From positions 124,001 to 188,000 of the forward strand of contig NZ_CP063121.1 of NCBI RefSeq assembly GCF_014931415.1: 64,000 nucleotides of DNA, read 5' to 3'. Positions 61,240 to 64,000 of this stretch are shown piece after piece. The position numbers and the translations under genes were made by a program. Each line of letters opens with the position of its first letter. The stretch's first letter is position 1. The stretch comes from Haemophilus parainfluenzae. Its GTDB lineage: Bacteria > Pseudomonadota > Gammaproteobacteria > Enterobacterales > Pasteurellaceae. A model generated the notes under the pieces. The model did not search any database. It was not told the origin of the DNA and saw only the letters and a list, made by a program, of their open reading frames with translations.

Positions 61240-62400
61240 TTGACTTCACTACATGATGTTTATATTAATCGAGTTGCTGCATTTTTACCAAATGAACCCA
61301 TAACAAATGATCAAATGGAACAAGTACTCGGTATGATTGGTAATACACCATCCCGTGTACGTAAAATGATCTTACGTTCGAATGCGATAAAAACGCGTCA
61401 TTATGCAATTAATCCGGAAACCCGAGAAACGACACATACTAGCACTGAGCTTGCAGTAGAAGCCATTAATGATTTAATTCGCCAAGGGATGAATGTCAAT
61501 GAGGTGAGTTGCTTAGCATGCGGTACCTCTTATCCCGATCAAATTATGCCTGGGCAAGGTGTCATGGTACATGGTTTGATTCCTAATGCCCCACCTTATG
61601 AAGTGCTGACAACCGCGGGAGTTTGTGTAGCAGGTATGGCTGCAATGAAGCATGCTTATAATGCCGTTCGAACTGGTGAACATCAAAGTTCAATTGCCGT
61701 GGCATCTGAAGCGGCATCTGCCATCATGCGTGGTGAACATTTTCAAGCCGAAATTGAACAAAGACTGTTAGATGAAGCTAAACCGGAAATTGGTTTTGAA
61801 AAAGATTTCCTACGCTGGATGCTTTCTGACGGCGCTGGCGCTGTACAATTAAGTCATCAACCCAACAAACATGGTCTCAGCTTAAAGATCCACTGGATTG
61901 ATCTCATTTCTTACGCCAACGAAATGCCTGTTTGTATGTATGCGGGTGCAGAGATTCGTGATGAACAATTTGTGAGTTGGAAAAACGTCACTAAAGAAGA
62001 GCGTGAAGCGCGCAGCCTGATGGCCGTCAAACAAGATGTCAAATTACTCAATGAAAATATTGTGCGTTGCACGGTTGAAAATGCGCTATTACGCTTAATT
62101 GATAAATATGATTTAAAAGCGGATGAAATTGATTATTTCTTACCTCATTATTCTTCAGGCTTTTTCCGAGATAAATTATTAGATGGTCTGAAAAATATTA
62201 ATTTCGAGATTCCACAAGAAAAATGGTTTACTAATCTTGAAAGCAAAGGTAATACAGGCTCAGCATCGATTTATATCATTTTACAAGAGTTTCTAGAGAC
62301 ATTCCCACTCAAAAATGGGCAAAAAGTATTGTGCTATATTCCAGAGAGCGGTCGTTTCTCCTCTTGTTTTATGCTACTAGAGGTCGTGAATGGACATTAA
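61240..62400 (+). CDS. DarB-like beta-ketoacyl-ACP synthase III
   Basis: 386 residues of the thiolase fold. The Cys-His-Asn triad is complete: Cys129 in TTAGVCVAGM, His303 in YFLPHYSSG, Asn338 in SKGNTGSASIY. Longer than FabH (about 317) and closer to DarB/StlD enzymes that join a beta-ketoacyl unit to a second acyl chain. The start is TTG 61240 with AGGGGA upstream; the in-register ATGs nearby are out of frame. It overlaps the next gene by 11 bases. FabH-like housekeeping is unlikely given the context. Confidence 0.8.
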   Translation: MTSLHDVYINRVAAFLPNEPITNDQMEQVLGMIGNTPSRVRKMILRSNAIKTRHYAINPETRETTHTSTELAVEAINDLIRQGMNVNEVSCLACGTSYPDQIMPGQGVMVHGLIPNAPPYEVLTTAGVCVAGMAAMKHAYNAVRTGEHQSSIAVASEAASAIMRGEHFQAEIEQRLLDEAKPEIGFEKDFLRWMLSDGAGAVQLSHQPNKHGLSLKIHWIDLISYANEMPVCMYAGAEIRDEQFVSWKNVTKEEREARSLMAVKQDVKLLNENIVRCTVENALLRLIDKYDLKADEIDYFLPHYSSGFFRDKLLDGLKNINFEIPQEKWFTNLESKGNTGSASIYIILQEFLETFPLKNGQKVLCYIPESGRFSSCFMLLEVVNGH

Positions 62401-62779
62401 TGAAATCCCACAAGATGACAGTAAAATTTTCCGTGGGCAAAAGAAAGTCATTTATGCCACTCAAAATGGTCATTATAAAACTGGCACCACGACAGGTTGG
62501 GATACGGAAGCATTTGTTACAGAACAAGCGGTTGAAGAATTTAACCAACTAACCAATGAAGCCTTAGATGCGGTAAAACGCGGTGAAAAATCACCGCTCT
62601 TTTATTATATGTACCGTTATCGTTTCGATCTTCAAACGCTCGCTCAAACCACAGGGTTTTGGCAGTGGCAAATTAAGCGACATTTTAAACCAAGCATCTT
62701 TGATAAACTCTCGGATAATGTATTAGCTAAATATGCAGAAGCATTTGGTGTATCAACTTCAACATTAAAAACGATCTAA
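62390..62779 (+). CDS. 129-residue protein of unknown function
   Basis: Starts 11 bases inside the end of the ketosynthase gene. N-terminal half is hydrophilic (SKIFRGQKKVIYATQNGHYK); the C-terminal half, DLQTLAQTTGFWQWQIKRHF and LSDNVLAKYAEAFGVSTSTL, has the look of a helix-turn-helix or four-helix fold. No signal peptide. I do not recognise a family. Its position between a ketosynthase and an acyltransferase suggests a carrier, chaperone or regulator. Confidence 0.7.
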   Translation: MDINEIPQDDSKIFRGQKKVIYATQNGHYKTGTTTGWDTEAFVTEQAVEEFNQLTNEALDAVKRGEKSPLFYYMYRYRFDLQTLAQTTGFWQWQIKRHFKPSIFDKLSDNVLAKYAEAFGVSTSTLKTI

Positions 62780-62805
62780 AAAATAACAGTGATATATTAA
62801 TTTTT

Positions 62806-63795
62806 ATGAACAATTTCCAGCATCAGCACACGGCTCACTGCGAAAGTGGTGTCATGTCCACTATGTTGAAAGCACAAGGTGTCGATTTTAACGAAGCGAT
62901 GGTTTTCGGCTTAGCCTCAGCGTTGACTCTTGTTTATATTCCATTAGTCAAAGTCAATGGAATGCCACTTATATCCTACCGCATGCCACCAAAATCTATC
63001 ATTAAAAATGTGGCAAAACGTTTAAAAGTGCGGTTAAAAATACAAAAGTTTCGTGCACCACAAGCTGGACAAGAAGCACTCGATCTCGCATTGGCCGAAA
63101 ATAAATTAGTTGGTTTACAAACTTCTGTTTTCTGGTTGCCTTATTTCCCACCAGAGATGCGTTTCCATTTTAATGCACATAATCTGATCGTATACGGCAA
63201 AGAGCAAAATGACTACTTAATTAGCGATCCTGTCTTTGAAACCGTACAGCGTTGTGCGGCTGAAGATTTACAACGTGCGCGTTTTGTGAAAGGCGTACTA
63301 GCGCCAAAAGGGTTGATGTATTACTTTGAAAGCCAACCTGACTTAACGAAGATTGATTTACCAAGTATTACCCGTAAAGCGATTCGAAAAAATGCGAAGC
63401 AAATGTTAGCACCACTCTTTTTCGTCGGTGTAAAAGGCATTCATACCGTTGCAAAACAAATTGAAAAGCTAGCAAATCACCCTTCAGACAAATACAAACG
63501 CTTATATCTGGGTCACATCGTGCGTATGCAAGAAGAAATCGGCACTGGCGGTGCAGGTTTCCGCTATTTATACGCCTATTTCCTTGAACAAGCCGCTGAT
63601 ATCTGCCAAGAGCCAAAATACAAACAGGCTTCTGAACACATGACGGAAATCGGTGACATGTGGCGTCAATTTGCGGGATTATGTGTGAAACAATGTAAGA
63701 AGCCTACAATCGAAGGGTATCATACCGTAGCGGAATATTTGCGTGACATTGCAAATAAAGAACAACAAATTTGGCAGACATTACGTAATTTATGA
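62806..63795 (+). CDS. BtrH-like acyltransferase (BtrH_N plus DUF4872)
   Basis: 329 residues. N-terminal HQHTAHCESGVMSTML (Cys12) matches the BtrH_N papain-like acyltransferase motif HCxSG. FHFNAHNLIVYG and DYLISDPVFE supply the likely His and Asp. The C-terminal part fits DUF4872. BtrH moves an acyl chain from an acyl carrier protein to an antibiotic core in butirosin synthesis. Here it may release the ketosynthase product from a carrier. It overlaps the ABC gene (ATGA). A coding uptake signal gives KVRLKI. Confidence 0.75.
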   Translation: MNNFQHQHTAHCESGVMSTMLKAQGVDFNEAMVFGLASALTLVYIPLVKVNGMPLISYRMPPKSIIKNVAKRLKVRLKIQKFRAPQAGQEALDLALAENKLVGLQTSVFWLPYFPPEMRFHFNAHNLIVYGKEQNDYLISDPVFETVQRCAAEDLQRARFVKGVLAPKGLMYYFESQPDLTKIDLPSITRKAIRKNAKQMLAPLFFVGVKGIHTVAKQIEKLANHPSDKYKRLYLGHIVRMQEEIGTGGAGFRYLYAYFLEQAADICQEPKYKQASEHMTEIGDMWRQFAGLCVKQCKKPTIEGYHTVAEYLRDIANKEQQIWQTLRNL

Positions 63796-64000
63796 TTCAA
63801 ATAAATAATCTTAGCCATCTCTACCCTAACGCAGAAAAAAATGCATTAAGTGCGGTCAATTTTGATATTGAATCAGCTTCCACGGTTGGACTTTTAGGTC
63901 CGAATGGTGCAGGTAAAACGACCTTGATGTCTCTACTTGCTGGGTTGCAATCTGTGCAACAAGGAGAAATTTATTTTGACGGTGTACCTTTTGCAAAATT
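63792..64000 (+). CDS. ABC transporter ATP-binding protein (3' end outside window)
   Basis: Starts at ATG 63792, overlapping the previous stop by 4 bases. The first 69 residues read MIQINNLSHLYPNAEKNAL and then Walker A GLLGPNGAGKTTLMSLLAG. Contains an uptake signal in frame (SAVNF). Probable exporter ATPase for the lipid or acylated product of this operon; a permease gene should follow beyond 64000. Confidence 0.9.
   Translation, partial: MIQINNLSHLYPNAEKNALSAVNFDIESASTVGLLGPNGAGKTTLMSLLAGLQSVQQGEIYFDGVPFAK

Noticed and set aside
60317..64000. Recent horizontal transfer of the lipid operon from outside Pasteurellaceae
   Set aside because: Hin-type uptake signals are embedded in the coding sequences and composition looks like the neighbours. 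No integrase, tRNA or direct repeat borders it within the window.

Overview
The window is chromosomal DNA of a Pasteurellaceae bacterium of the Haemophilus influenzae clade. The 9-bp DNA uptake signal AAGTGCGGT (Hin dialect) and close variants occur throughout, and eleven inverted pairs form hairpins at gene ends. The proteins (PolA, DeaD, MltF, RimM, MnmA, Nqr) read as Haemophilus-type. An intact hemB argues against H. influenzae and H. haemolyticus, which lack most of haem synthesis, and favours an X-factor-independent species such as H. parainfluenzae (inference). I saw no rRNA or tRNA gene, insertion sequence, phage gene or CRISPR array.

Layout. 1-5.2 kb: 3' part of polA, a cupin gene, a cysteine-desulfidase-like gene, and a YeeE/YedE transporter with a TusA-like carrier (sulfur/selenium handling). 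5.2-12.7 kb: a YhcH gene, then pnp (long leader hairpin), nlpI, deaD (RNA decay and cold-shock group), mltF and a 47-residue basic protein. 12.7-24.9 kb: raiA/hpf, a Na+/alanine-glycine symporter behind a tandem glycine riboswitch, tkt, ytjB/serB, yajQ, argH with a candidate ArgR operator, rho, and the rpsP-rimM-trmD-rplS operon. 25-38 kb: gdhA, tatABC-hemB, two tandem BCCT transporters, mnmA between two unknown secreted-protein genes, and nqrM and apbE. 38-44 kb: the nqrABCDEF sodium pump. 44-54 kb: bolA, yajG, corA with a structured leader, yggT, yggU, leuS-lptE-holA, a sulfatase-fold membrane enzyme and mutT. 54-60 kb: secM-secA, dciA, and aroK-aroB-dam. 60.3-64 kb: a tightly packed operon cut by the window end. 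It contains a DarA-like flavodoxin, a DarB-like ketosynthase III, a 129-residue unknown, a BtrH-like acyltransferase and an ABC ATPase.

How genes work together. ApbE covalently attaches FMN to NqrB and NqrC, and NqrM helps the same pump mature; both lie just downstream of nqrF. SecM monitors secretion for secA. PNPase, DeaD and NlpI form the usual post-transcriptional group. The 3' terminal operon looks like a fatty-acyl or alkyl-aromatic (resorcinol-like) lipid pathway with its own export pump, and it is the best candidate here for an undescribed system. Other points of note are the SecM arrest site with only its IRAGP core conserved, a recent BCCT duplication in which one copy has lost 12 C-terminal residues to a nonsense codon, the corA leader, and regulatory palindromes upstream of argH and nqrA.
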